Counted from the stretch's first letter, positions 29,201-35,198 are shown. The stretch is DNA of 51,749 nt from Acidimicrobiaceae bacterium (GCA_947450115.1 CANFUE010000015.1:1-51749), one strand, 5' to 3'. Translations and numbers: made by a program. Notes: generated from the letters alone by a model not told the origin.

Positions 29201-30241
29201 GGGAATGACATTAGAGAATTTGATTTTGCCCGATTGTGTTTCGGTGCCTGTTGGCAAGTAGCGCAATTCCAAGTGAAATGGTCCGCCGGGGTAAACGGGT
29301 CCACGGACTTTTGAGTCGATAAATACGCCAGCAATTGCATGTGTTTCAACGCCACCAGCTGAACCGACAGAGGCTCCACCTTCGCGCTTTTCACCAAGTA
29401 ACTGAATGACCGTTTCGTTGTTTAACGGTTCAATATCTTCGCCCTTAGCAGCAGTCACGGTAATGTGAGTAACGGTTTTGATCATCGCTTGATAACCAGC
29501 AATGTCACCATTCTTTGCTTTGGCAGCAGATTCATCGAAGTAACTATCTGCAGGTTGCGGAATTTGAGCATCGACTGCGATGTCGAATTGCAGGTCGGCC
29601 TGTGCCATTGTTCCTGCTTCAAGGAGTGCGTTCTTTGTACCTGTAGCTGTTTTCTCTACATAGGTACACGTATTTGATTTACACGACCAGCCGATGTCTC
29701 CTTCTGAAGAATTCTCATCGAGTACCGGATTTGCTTCTTTGAGTTTGGCAAAAGCAGGGATATCTGAAAGCGTGAACGAAACAGGAGATTTGTCGCCTGC
29801 AGCGGTATTTCCAATGTTGCTTACATAAACAATTCCCATGAAAACGAATCCGGGGTAAGCAGCACCTACAAGGTTTGACGAGATGGAGAGGTCGACACCT
29901 GTCTTTTGGTCAACAATTTTTCCTTCGGGCAGTTTCACAGCATTTGGATCATCAGTTGTCGAGGGAGGTTGGTTCACAGAACCATCTTCGCCATTAGGAC
30001 CAAGAACATTTTTCAATTCCACAGGCGTTCCGTCGGGAAGCGTGGTGGTGACATCGGTTAATGGCGAAGTGGTGGTTGTTTCCCCATTGCCTGCTGTTGT
30101 AGTTGGTGCATCAGCCTCTGTGGTTGAAGTTGAGTCATTTGGGCTCGATGCATGTGCCTGCAGAGTTGATGTTGCAACCATGGTGAAGGCCGCGAGAAGC
30201 ACTACTCCATTACGCATGAAATGGCGAATGTTGTTTTTCAT
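20222..30241 (-). CDS. Giant exported beta-rich protein with DUF11-like, PKD-like and novel 356-residue repeats
   Basis: The product is 3339 residues from the ATG at 30241, which overlaps the upstream stop as ATGA and has AGGA 8 bases upstream. An ATG at 30250 has no spacing. A Sec signal ends near LQAHA-SS, with no lipobox, and is followed by a Thr-rich linker. About residues 70-910 hold five DUF11-like repeats, each with a W-x-C...C pair. About 910-1270 hold three PKD/Ig-like repeats (SYAWTQVSG, TYSWSQASG). About 1370-2450 are three units of about 356 residues, each with one CX5C motif. The remaining 890 residues are Gly/Ser/Ala-rich alternating strands that end in a Trp- and Cys-rich tail. 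I recognise no catalytic site. An adhesin, sheath or fibre role is inference. Confidence 0.8.
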   Translation of the reverse strand: MKNNIRHFMRNGVVLLAAFTMVATSTLQAHASSPNDSTSTTEADAPTTTAGNGETTTTSPLTDVTTTLPDGTPVELKNVLGPNGEDGSVNQPPSTTDDPNAVKLPEGKIVDQKTGVDLSISSNLVGAAYPGFVFMGIVYVSNIGNTAAGDKSPVSFTLSDIPAFAKLKEANPVLDENSSEGDIGWSCKSNTCTYVEKTATGTKNALLEAGTMAQADLQFDIAVDAQIPQPADSYFDESAAKAKNGDIAGYQAMIKTVTHITVTAAKGEDIEPLNNETVIQLLGEKREGGASVGSAGGVETHAIAGVFIDSKVRGPVYPGGPFHLELRYLPTGTETQSGKIKFSNVIPANLALTKIAVSGTNWKCDSLTNLKNCETTGPDLKPGDFSETLIIDGQVGKTAPVNDKPTTWVVSSNTTTALDQSPVQWNSTLSIRVVKTPEPDLAIRLIPRDGKSSIARPGTVTIDALVRSVYGPAKNVFVNINLPKGISFKSLDTTAEGWECAPAQSGTPSFEGGSIEMCGKQELDAETPETLGLVVGASESTEAGAAQIVAIISADNEADKYKAGNSVSQDVVVQPQAAPMPGVELSRTDDNGALKVVSDGSATKVRIGASKDYSFSAKNLGSKALAAGEVVRFEQFVDNTAIFSGASFAKFAGYSASLDSQKINTAAAGKWVCISGTGNVPQIASPLDPSKAATATSVAPVTTVATKKSGPAVRCEIKLASAVEPGKATPALNLTVRMSNSAKVGKPEWPVYVTMLGIPEAPIARFGMTVDISEDKTDLVPSFLAPAGPRPGGKAVATLTLRNSGDTDAKAQFVVVPGVKDGRITGVTGDSWKCARLGTALSSGFTVCSRTPALKVGTETPALSVSYESTNKSSKSLNLQAASLYGTSRNIAAGRGSNLSVDLRPMLSFTVAGPGTVIDQIVDAQGNRVASTVLLTTEGNGDGAAYAWKQLCTTATDVKNSGGDCKAISPVVKWTDGKVPNGPSAMFAAPVVTADTTLMFEVTATDSGSSSTVRASVTIIPLPTVSGPTGKAASGSGSSVLHRVPKQSVSANQVVRATAPTSGTGDASYSPITSTGVTVNGNVFGASSVTVAQSAAVSLTAAATGVGAVTYSWSQASGPTPSVIAAATTNAATLSFTAPAANVTVQLRVEATDSRGLKSSDLVTVVIGSGGAPVVSASITGADGPVVVDTAQAFTLTAVGSGSGTLSYAWTQVSGTPLTLNNAGAAAVTIAATGAMGDAVLQVVVTDGTGAKASAEVALELKPAGAPRALCNFVEAASKKTLSSVQSTIDAIGIGGLDLTQFTVSSDTCLESSKVSFAGAGFSLGNYLTVSDASGSVSAYGLTIRTARFTGPADWGSPQFAIAATDAVGLFIPFTGAAVSVGAFEGEVIASSMPFLTLPSGYTASAALRFSVDAAGVKAVSLDATATGTPANGKTPTVRVFGAVASNGTFTLDGSMTDAVNLFGTVVNFAGKITKTSQTTATKVTLSGSLEGPVTLTTGVVLTSLAASRNADGVITGSGKVTIGTAPSALELSADLSYTDAKNHSLSVTATTPNGTWTAAKDVVIPLSSASGTYTNVDGARDIAITVVGSNLTPMSGLALKTPTIAATAKCAADAACAVALKLTADAEITLGSTATTGKLEGNFDSVTKAASFKASIDSLPIVAGLDLKSASLSIDATKVGATDQTTTITLSGSASVFGATVTASAVFSKTNILLTADLPEIKLFGDSGPVFKPGQLAWSSGALTGFAPKVPSLPSFKSVNLTPKVPRIDLAIAVPSQISGFAGSLVSSVGDIALDGDVDFSTGAFSLAASMSNDTLDAAGAISRAKTGDPYKYNLTGKIKKAIAMNSSVKLTGLDFAFGNATAGAAVTFTGTGGVEVTLPDSTVLAVNGSLTYNSATDFSVAMSIGATGASFPVNGGDALSLGTASGSLVRNATGTVLSLAMSTAGPWKPVSGLSVSNVNATAALTCAVGATCIPTFNVTGTLDFDLGISGLSSANVTGSLTAAGFSFSATFNDLIFSTTGDIKLTAPTLALSIPAKTSTEKASATLSGNFSMFGATLAGSMKFSSAGVLLVGTVPKFTFSGTDIGFDGGQFAWLLKAPANVSWTPTVPNLTFTPISLPVGTPKLLLSMPIPDAVKQLTATGGAAFGAISVGGDMTLASGAFSMNAAYTSSNIDVSGSVSRANKTAGLIYSLSVAVKAPTTIVDGVTVKSLNMSLGNTTGSTVINGDGEITIGTTTDALTVGFGLNYTSSTQYSFNIAFKTGNSSTWTPFPGLSLPMAGITGSMARNGNTKTFAASFKNSSDWLPFPGVKIAEAGASINATCTVGSPCALAFTATGKVSVDVGAGFQGPATLTGTFTRTTSTLTATFPDITVTSGVVIKTPSLSLQYASATGISATIAGASDILGTTLSMSATFSAQGVLISGGMNDWTPVAGLTLSNASFAFSTYAAANVVLPNAVNLGKVTVPKLNPTLLAGFSVPSWLRDLLKQPTLTVVPVTIPLKDLAGGKLPTIQIMLPTPDNWYMYKSGGSSMRFTALGFEVSGSPSPSMSLIGQTEMLTGASNEVPVPLEIRGTVSTTRISLSLSLGKDKTTGAPFVWKNAFGINDLTLSEAAIQMGVTLTAPMPLPSFGIAATAILPASWRAPLGMEAGVAVRLAANIDISQPCFSFQAGTLQADGTTIAAGTAKVANIAGGVLTSTYMNLTIAPFGCQIGNVKYDPGVAAGFVGTVFGTSVSVNAKIGTSPFSLEADMAIGAFNVGPVKLDETRMGIKISPTDNYVSFAGGITIGSTKVSVSGKAGANTTDGPYIDMTGSIANLVIVPSYLEIRNATVTMNLKPAKGYANIIAGGSFNILGTDATVALNMQMSNYQLQSLNASLQLQRTIAGVVTLNGKFDIAYTKGQVPNIAFSAAASLGGYNLGTASGFLNGNQVSITATASVGGVFSAQVSGQFVWQAGSGVNIVNRAGQTVAAAAGDFRIAATNIPMSLGGFPGSGNIVIGRAQNVVYGDFNANWAMGAGDVGGQVYIAGSFDTTGNFSFTGSGNLNLVAFSAAVSVSGSKNGNTWQFAMSANIRVMGAVDVAFQGNFYTSGGTTRFTMAGSASLRAAGIAGANANFRISNEPGQAGLYASISVGIAGISGSGALWIGADGSFDTTINVGVNFPGVSAGGNFKMSNIANQVVAWNQQCRPMFGSWGNNVCTSVPVYGNVRVATYVQIDAWLTFAGVGFRMWGNINGDGSFQFTAAAGPWSWSYCVNLGVVEVCFGASFASTITITSWAPYISIAASGSAWMDGHTLDCWWGGWHDTCLRCGWGGWGRWINAGLGFNTNPGNIWISLWGWSFNLR
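22900..26120 (-). repeat. Three supra-repeats of about 356 residues with a CX5C motif
   Basis: The first Cys codons of three CX5C motifs are at 25411-25409 (CAADAAC), 24340-24338 (CAVGATC) and 23275-23273 (CTVGSPC), which is 357 and 355 codons apart. Around them the same order recurs: P-x-(V/L)-P strands, a G-D-(V/M)-x-F/L-x-(T/S)-G-A-F-S-(L/M) block, an I-S-R-A / V-S-R-A turn, L-G-N-x-T, a G-x-(V/I)-x-(V/I) strand with a TYN/NYTS element, a P-(V/F)-(S/P)-G-(L/V) element, the Cys pair, a long P-x-L-x-L strand and an FGATL / LGTTL element. The first unit is the most divergent. Confidence 0.75.
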
Positions 30242-31254
30242 GATGCACATCCTGTTGAAGCGAAACCGGTAATAGTTCGGGTGGTACCTGTAGTAGTAAA
30301 GATGGGTAGGTATGCGGGAGTAGCAACGGCCACACGGTCGAGAGCTGCACGTTGTTTCACGAGTGCTGCCGTTTCAGCAGTTGCACCAGTAAGTGAGGCC
30401 GTTGCATCGTCGAGGAATTGACGTGGACCGCCATTACGGAGAGCAGATACGCAATCGCTCGTTGACCAAATGATATTTTTCCACTTCAATTCGGCAACGC
30501 CGAGCGAAACGTTTTTACATGTTGAGGCTGTACCACCTGAACACGAGAGCAAGAGATCGCGGATGGCGTTACCGGTGGCAGCAGAATCATTGCCTTGGTC
30601 GCCGACGAGGAATTCCACTCCCCAGCCGTTTCCGATGAATGCGCCCACTTCAGAGAAGGTGGGGTCGAGTCCACGAATTGATGTAATTCCTGAACCCTTC
30701 AATTTTTGCGATGTTACCTCTTTAATGATGCGCTTTGCCTTTGTGGTAATAAATGCACAGTTGTCGCACTGCAACGCACCGGCAGTTGTAGAAATGGTCC
30801 AACGCAATGTCATAGGAGTAGTAGTTCCTACCCACTCTGCTTTTGTCACTGTTAACACTGCAGCTGAGTCGGTACTCCAAGTAGCGCTCACTGCACGTGC
30901 TGCATTTGTAGTTAATGAAGCTTCCTGCGGGAGCGCTGGGTGAGGAGCGCCGAGTGCATCGGTGCTTGCCAAGTACGTTGCTTGATAGTTGCCCGGATCA
31001 GCAACCACTGCTGCAGGTGCAACTGGCACAAGTGTTGTTGCAGGTGCGGCAGTTGTTGTTGTTGCTGCAGTACCCGTGTCGCCGCCAGCAGAGCCTTTTG
31101 ATGGCAATGTTCCAGGAACTGTTGTTGTAGTTAATGCCGCATTCTTCACGCGGGTGGTGTCGGAACCTGATGAGTCGGATTTAGAACTTCCACACGCGGC
31201 GATGGAAACCACCGCAATTGCAAGAAGTACGCACTTCGTAACACGAGATCTCAT
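30238..31254 (-). CDS. Lipoprotein of unknown function (Thr-rich linker, C-terminal Cys-containing domain)
   Basis: The product has 338 residues from the ATG at 31254. That start overlaps the upstream stop as ATGA and has GGAG 7 bases upstream, which makes it better than the in-frame start at 31269. The lipobox is SIAACGSS. A low-complexity Thr/Ala/Pro linker (about residues 25-85) contains VKNAAL and LPSKG, resembling a linker in the 3446-residue protein. The remaining domain has three likely Cys pairs (LQCDNC, LSCSGG...STCKNV, SDCVS...STGCAS) and no recognised family. The gene leads directly into the giant gene and may make a partner for it (inference). Confidence 0.7.
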   Translation of the reverse strand: MRSRVTKCVLLAIAVVSIAACGSSKSDSSGSDTTRVKNAALTTTTVPGTLPSKGSAGGDTGTAATTTTAAPATTLVPVAPAAVVADPGNYQATYLASTDALGAPHPALPQEASLTTNAARAVSATWSTDSAAVLTVTKAEWVGTTTPMTLRWTISTTAGALQCDNCAFITTKAKRIIKEVTSQKLKGSGITSIRGLDPTFSEVGAFIGNGWGVEFLVGDQGNDSAATGNAIRDLLLSCSGGTASTCKNVSLGVAELKWKNIIWSTSDCVSALRNGGPRQFLDDATASLTGATAETAALVKQRAALDRVAVATPAYLPIFTTTGTTRTITGFASTGCAS

Positions 31255-31730
31255 TTGGTTGCTCCACATTTATCAGAAACGAATTTATTTATAGATTCAG
31301 TTGCAGTGTCAATTTCGGGCGTTGCATATTTTGCAACTACTGCATCGAATGAATTTAGCGATGGGTCGCTCTTCAGCGATTCGGCCATTGCCTGGGCAGC
31401 TGCTGCAACTTTGTCGGCAGCAGATTTAATTTCACTTGGCGCTTTAGCCGCCGTGTCACTTAGTGCTGCTGCAAGAGCATTTACCTTGGTTGTAATTGCT
31501 GCAGCATCATCGGTTGATTCAATTTGAGGGAGTTTTGAATCGTTCGCGCTCGCTGATTTACAAAACTCTGTGTAAGACACAGATGCAACCGAGTTGTCAG
31601 AAGCATTCGAGGTGTCTTGAGTATTTGAATTACTCCCCCCACAGGCCACCAGACCTAACGCAGCTACCAAAGGTATACTGCGTTTAATAAAATAATTTCG
31701 GCGGTGTGATCGCTGATCTGATGCATGCAT
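31251..31730 (-). CDS. Small helical lipoprotein of unknown function
   Basis: The product has 159 residues if the ATG at 31730 is used. A weak AGG lies about 10 bases upstream, and an in-frame TTG at 31766 is an alternative start. A very basic N-region (RSHRRNYFIKR) precedes the hydrophobic stretch and lipobox GLVACGGS. The mature part is Ala/Ser/Asp-rich with long predicted helices (KVNALAAALSDTAAKAPSEI, ADKVAAAAQAMAESL) and two Cys (EFCKSA, DKCGAT) near either end. It is similar in style to helical-bundle lipoproteins common in Actinobacteria. It is the first gene of the surface-protein run. Confidence 0.65.
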   Translation of the reverse strand: MHASDQRSHRRNYFIKRSIPLVAALGLVACGGSNSNTQDTSNASDNSVASVSYTEFCKSASANDSKLPQIESTDDAAAITTKVNALAAALSDTAAKAPSEIKSAADKVAAAAQAMAESLKSDPSLNSFDAVVAKYATPEIDTATESINKFVSDKCGATK

Positions 31731-31834
31731 GACGCAGAACCTAGTTGACAGTCGTGAGCTGTCCAAGTCAGGTACAGAAGTTTTTTCTATAGTTCAGATT
31801 AAAACCTAATTTAATTTATAATTCTGTTTGGCAG
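31731..31834. promoter_or_regulatory. Intergenic gap ahead of the surface-protein run, with an inverted repeat
   Basis: These 104 bases separate the seleno-thioredoxin stop from the first lipoprotein gene. The half nearer the thioredoxin gene is A/T-rich. An imperfect inverted repeat lies at 31745-31766: TTGACAG, a 7-base spacer, then CTGTCCAA (7 bp with one bulged base). It could be an operator near the start of the lipoprotein run. The A/T part holds TATAGA on the minus strand (31786-31791) but no good -35. No T-tract terminator was found. Confidence 0.35.
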
Positions 31835-32335
31835 TTAACCCTGCATGATCGCACCAAGACGGGAGTTCATTTCTTCCTCAGAAAGAACCTGCGCCTGGAG
31901 ATCACGCTGCCCACTTTTGTTCTGAAACACCCATGCGGGTTGCGAAGCAACTGAGAAGCTCGCAAAAATTTCACCATCGCCATCTCGAACGTTGGGGAAG
32001 GTTAAACCGTGACGTGAAATGAATTCATCAATTTCACCTTGTGTACCATTCCAAGCAATACCCACAATGTTGACCTTGCCGGCCCATTTTTTGCTGACCT
32101 CCTCGACCGAGGGGGCCTCCATGTTGCAGGTGCCTCAATACGGCGCCCAAAACCAAAAGGCGGTTGGCGTACCTATATATGAGGAACCGAAATCGGAGGG
32201 TGTGACACTCGTCGTAGTGCTTTCCATCACTTCCGTTGGCGAAGGGGCTGATGGGCTCGACGCACTGGGCGTTGAACCACCGCAACTCGCTAAAGCAACT
32301 ACAAGAAGCGCTACGAGCGAGAGACGGCGAATCAT
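31835..32335 (-). CDS. Selenocysteine-containing thioredoxin-like lipoprotein (UGA read through)
   Basis: Two pieces that look like separate truncated ORFs (32135-32335 and 31835-32122) are in the same frame and are joined by one UGA at 32135-32137. Read as Sec, the protein is 166 residues: signal and lipobox ALASCGGS, a Ser/Pro/Thr linker, then a thioredoxin fold with PTAFWFWAPY-U67-GTC70-NMEAPS, a VNIVGIAWNG strand and the cis-Pro loop SQPAWVF. Standard TlpA/ResA-type proteins have WCxxC here, so the UGA replaces exactly the attacking Cys. A SECIS-like hairpin follows (separate entry). It should be membrane-anchored and act on extracytoplasmic thiols. It starts 2 bases after the gatB stop. 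The alternative, a pseudogene or sequencing error, would not explain the position or the hairpin. UGA is a normal stop elsewhere here. Confidence 0.82.
32096..32117 (-). promoter_or_regulatory. Bacterial SECIS-like hairpin
   Basis: In the mRNA the arms are GGCCCCCUC and GAGGAGGUC around the loop GGUC. Pairing is four Watson-Crick pairs next to the loop, one C-A mismatch, then C-G, C-G, G-U and G-C. The loop begins 26 nt after the UGA. Bacterial SECIS elements lie just downstream of the Sec codon and have a small apical loop with an essential GU. The E. coli fdhF loop also contains GGUC. It lies fully inside the coding sequence, as SelB-type decoding requires. Confidence 0.75.
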
Positions 32336-32337
32336 TG

Positions 32338-33777
32338 TTAGCCGTTTCGTCGTTGCTGCAAGATTGCGGTGACTACTTTGCCGTCGGCTTTACCTTTGCT
32401 GAGTTTCATGATGGTGCCCACAAGTGCACCCATTGCCTTTTCTTCGCCCGCGCAATATTTTGCCCATGCATCGGGTTGTGCAGCAATGCCTTCATCGACA
32501 AAACCTTCAATAACGCTGGTGTCGAGTGCTTCGAAACCTTTTGAAGCAGCAATTGCTGCCGGGTCTCCCCCGCCGGCTTCGAGCATGTCGCCAAGAACTG
32601 TTTTTGCTTGAGTTGCCGTGAGCTTGCCATCGCGTTCAAGAACGGTGAGAGCAGCCAGATCTTTGGCGGGCAAACGTGGTGTATTACCTTCTTCAGCGAA
32701 TGATTGTTGCACCCATACCAAAGCGCGCCCAGCGTCGCCACCGGAGTTCTTTACCTCTTCTATATAGGTGTCTTGCCCGCGCTCTACGACAACCGCAATT
32801 GCTTCGCTGTCTTCTTCGGCACCAGTAAGTATTGCCAAGTTGGTGCGCCGAGCTGCTGGTAACACCGGCAATGCAGCACGAACACGTTCTACCCATTCTG
32901 CATCGGGGGCAAGCATCACTAAGTCGGGCTCGAGGAAGTATCGATAATCGTTAGCGTCTACTTTGGCACGCAATGTATGCGTACGGCCATCGGTTTCATC
33001 CCAGTGGCGCGTTTCTTGACGAATGGTGCCGCCGGTTTCCAAGACATCAATTTGCCGACGAGCCTCGTACTCAATTGCTTTGCCAAGTGAGCGCACCGAG
33101 TTGACGTTTTTGATTTCACAACGCGTACCGAGTTCGGCACCGTACTTGCGTACCGAGACGTTGGCATCGCAACGCATGGAGCCCTCTTCCATCTTGGCAT
33201 CGCTTGCACCCACCGCAACAAGAATGGCGCGCAACTCATTGACATACTGGCGTGCTTGTTCTGCAGTACGCACATCGGGATGCGACACAATTTCTACGAG
33301 TGGCACACCAGCACGGTTGAAGTCGATGAGCGAGTAATCACTTCCGTGAATACGGCCTCCTGCACCACCGAAGTGTGTTGACTTGCCGGTGTCTTCTTCC
33401 ATATGCGCACGCTCTACGCCAATGCGCACGCCTCCGGGCAACATGAGAAAGCCATCTACGTTGAGTGGCTCGTCGTATTGCGTAATTTGATACGCCTTCG
33501 ACAAGTCGGGGTAGAAATAGTTTTTGCGGTGGAAGGTGCTTGGCTTCACAGTGCAATTGAGTGCAAGGCCAATACGCATTGCAAGTTCAACAGCATGCTG
33601 ATTGAGAACTGGTAACGCGCCTGGCAAACCAAGGGTTACTGGGTCGATATTGGTATTTGGTTCATCGCCAAAACGGTTTGGTGAACCACTAAAGAGTTTT
33701 GTTTTGGTGGCAAGTTCTACGTGGACCTCGAGCCCAACAACAAGTTCCCAACCTTCAGGTAAGCCATTGTCGATCAT
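32338..33777 (-). CDS. gatB: Aspartyl/glutamyl-tRNA(Asn/Gln) amidotransferase subunit B
   Basis: The product is 479 residues, full length for GatB. The family signature is clear: GWELVVGLEVHVEL, TKLFSGSP, LGLPGALPVLN, FHRKNYFYPDLSKAYQITQYD and later RCDANVSVR. The C-terminal YqeY-like tail domain ends in MKLSKGKADGKVVTAIL. GatB binds the mischarged Glu-tRNA(Gln) or Asp-tRNA(Asn), activates the side chain with ATP and receives ammonia from GatA. The start overlaps the gatA stop as ATGA. It is translated last of gatCAB and is followed 2 bases later by the seleno-thioredoxin gene. Confidence 0.97.
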   Translation of the reverse strand: MIDNGLPEGWELVVGLEVHVELATKTKLFSGSPNRFGDEPNTNIDPVTLGLPGALPVLNQHAVELAMRIGLALNCTVKPSTFHRKNYFYPDLSKAYQITQYDEPLNVDGFLMLPGGVRIGVERAHMEEDTGKSTHFGGAGGRIHGSDYSLIDFNRAGVPLVEIVSHPDVRTAEQARQYVNELRAILVAVGASDAKMEEGSMRCDANVSVRKYGAELGTRCEIKNVNSVRSLGKAIEYEARRQIDVLETGGTIRQETRHWDETDGRTHTLRAKVDANDYRYFLEPDLVMLAPDAEWVERVRAALPVLPAARRTNLAILTGAEEDSEAIAVVVERGQDTYIEEVKNSGGDAGRALVWVQQSFAEEGNTPRLPAKDLAALTVLERDGKLTATQAKTVLGDMLEAGGGDPAAIAASKGFEALDTSVIEGFVDEGIAAQPDAWAKYCAGEEKAMGALVGTIMKLSKGKADGKVVTAILQQRRNG

Positions 33778-35198
33778 GCTGCACTCTCCAACACTGCGGC
33801 TACTTTGAACATCGCTTCCTCACCCAAAGTGGGTGCCAAAATTTGCACGCCTACTGGCATGTTTGCTTGGCCAGTACCAAATGGCACGCTCATTGCAGGG
33901 TGGCCAGCCAAGTTAGTAGGGATGGTGAAAATATCGCACAGATACATGGTGAGAGGGTCGTCAGTTTTTGCGCCAAATGGAAAGGCAACCGTGGGCGATG
34001 TAGGGGTCAAAATAACATCTGCGTTCGCATAGGCCGCCGCAAAGTCGTTGGAAATGAGACGACGCACTTTTAATGCTTTGCCGTAATACGCGTCGTAATA
34101 ACCAGCCGACAAAGCATACGTTCCGAGCATGATGCGACGCTTTACTTCATCGCCAAAACCTGCTGCACGCGTATCGGCATACATGTTGTTCATATCGTTT
34201 GCCGCAACACGATTGCCGTAACGCACCCCGTCGTATCGAGCGAGGTTGCTGCTTGCCTCTGCAGGTGCAATGAGGTAATAAGCGGTGAGTGCATATGACA
34301 ACGAAGGAAGCTTGACGTCGACAATGGTTGCTCCGGCTTTTTCCAGCGCAATAAATGCCGCATCGAGACGAGCCAGTACATCGGCATCGGCGCCTTCAGG
34401 CAAGTCGGCAACGCGACCAATACGCATACCTTCTACCCCACGGCCAAGAACCGACACCAAAGAAGGAGCAGGCTTGGGAATGCTTGTGGAGTCCATCGGG
34501 TCGTGCCCGGCAATAACTTCAGTGAGAAGTGCAGCATCGGCAACGCTGTGTGAGAACGGACCAATTTGATCGAGGCTGCTTGCAAAAGCAACTAACCCAT
34601 AACGACTTACTAAACCGTACGTTGGCTTCACGCCAACAACTCCACATAGTGCAGCTGGTTGACGAATGCTTCCGCCAGTATCGCTACCCAGTGAAACTGC
34701 AGCGAAGCCTGCAGCTACTGCAGCTGCACTTCCACCGCTACTTCCGCCCGGAACGCGCGAAGTGTCGAGCGGGTTACGTGTAGGACCAAACGCAGAGTTT
34801 TCTGTACTGGAACCCATTGCGAATTCGTCGAGGTTTGTTTTACCAACGAACACTGCGTCGGCTGCAAAAAGTTTGTCGACAACCGTGGCGTTGTATGGAG
34901 GCTTCCAGCCTTCAAGAATTTTCGATGAGCATGTTGTGGGAATACCACGAGTACACATGTTGTCTTTGAGGGCAATGGGAACACCGGCGAGTGGCCCAAC
35001 ATTTTCACCGCGGGCAATGCGTGCGTCGAGGTCGGCAGCACGCTCGCGAGCCTCTGCACTTGTGACCAGGTTGAAGGCATGCACTTCTTCTTCACGCTGA
35101 CTAATGCGTTGCAGATGCTCTTCAACAACAGACGCCGCAGACTGCGCACCGCTTGCAACATTGTGAGCAATAGAAGTAGCTGTGCTGAAGTTACTCAT
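33774..35198 (-). CDS. gatA: Aspartyl/glutamyl-tRNA(Asn/Gln) amidotransferase subunit A
   Basis: The product is 474 residues from the ATG at 35198, chosen for its strong Shine-Dalgarno (GGAGGTGA) and for matching the usual GatA start. A longer frame reaches back into gatC. The amidase signature is complete: GVPIALKDN with the catalytic Lys, and the Ser-rich PGGSSGGSAAAV and SLGSDTGGSIRQPA blocks with the cis-Ser and nucleophilic Ser. GatA hydrolyses glutamine and channels ammonia to GatB. It overlaps the end of gatC by 8 bases and gatB by 4. Confidence 0.97.
   Translation of the reverse strand: MSNFSTATSIAHNVASGAQSAASVVEEHLQRISQREEEVHAFNLVTSAEARERAADLDARIARGENVGPLAGVPIALKDNMCTRGIPTTCSSKILEGWKPPYNATVVDKLFAADAVFVGKTNLDEFAMGSSTENSAFGPTRNPLDTSRVPGGSSGGSAAAVAAGFAAVSLGSDTGGSIRQPAALCGVVGVKPTYGLVSRYGLVAFASSLDQIGPFSHSVADAALLTEVIAGHDPMDSTSIPKPAPSLVSVLGRGVEGMRIGRVADLPEGADADVLARLDAAFIALEKAGATIVDVKLPSLSYALTAYYLIAPAEASSNLARYDGVRYGNRVAANDMNNMYADTRAAGFGDEVKRRIMLGTYALSAGYYDAYYGKALKVRRLISNDFAAAYANADVILTPTSPTVAFPFGAKTDDPLTMYLCDIFTIPTNLAGHPAMSVPFGTGQANMPVGVQILAPTLGEEAMFKVAAVLESAA

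Noticed and set aside
31835-32335. Treating the thioredoxin gene as a nonsense-mutated pseudogene or as two genes
   Set aside because: The only stop lies exactly at the active-site Cys codon. The frame is otherwise intact on both sides with all fold motifs, and a SECIS-like hairpin follows. Decay would not produce this.
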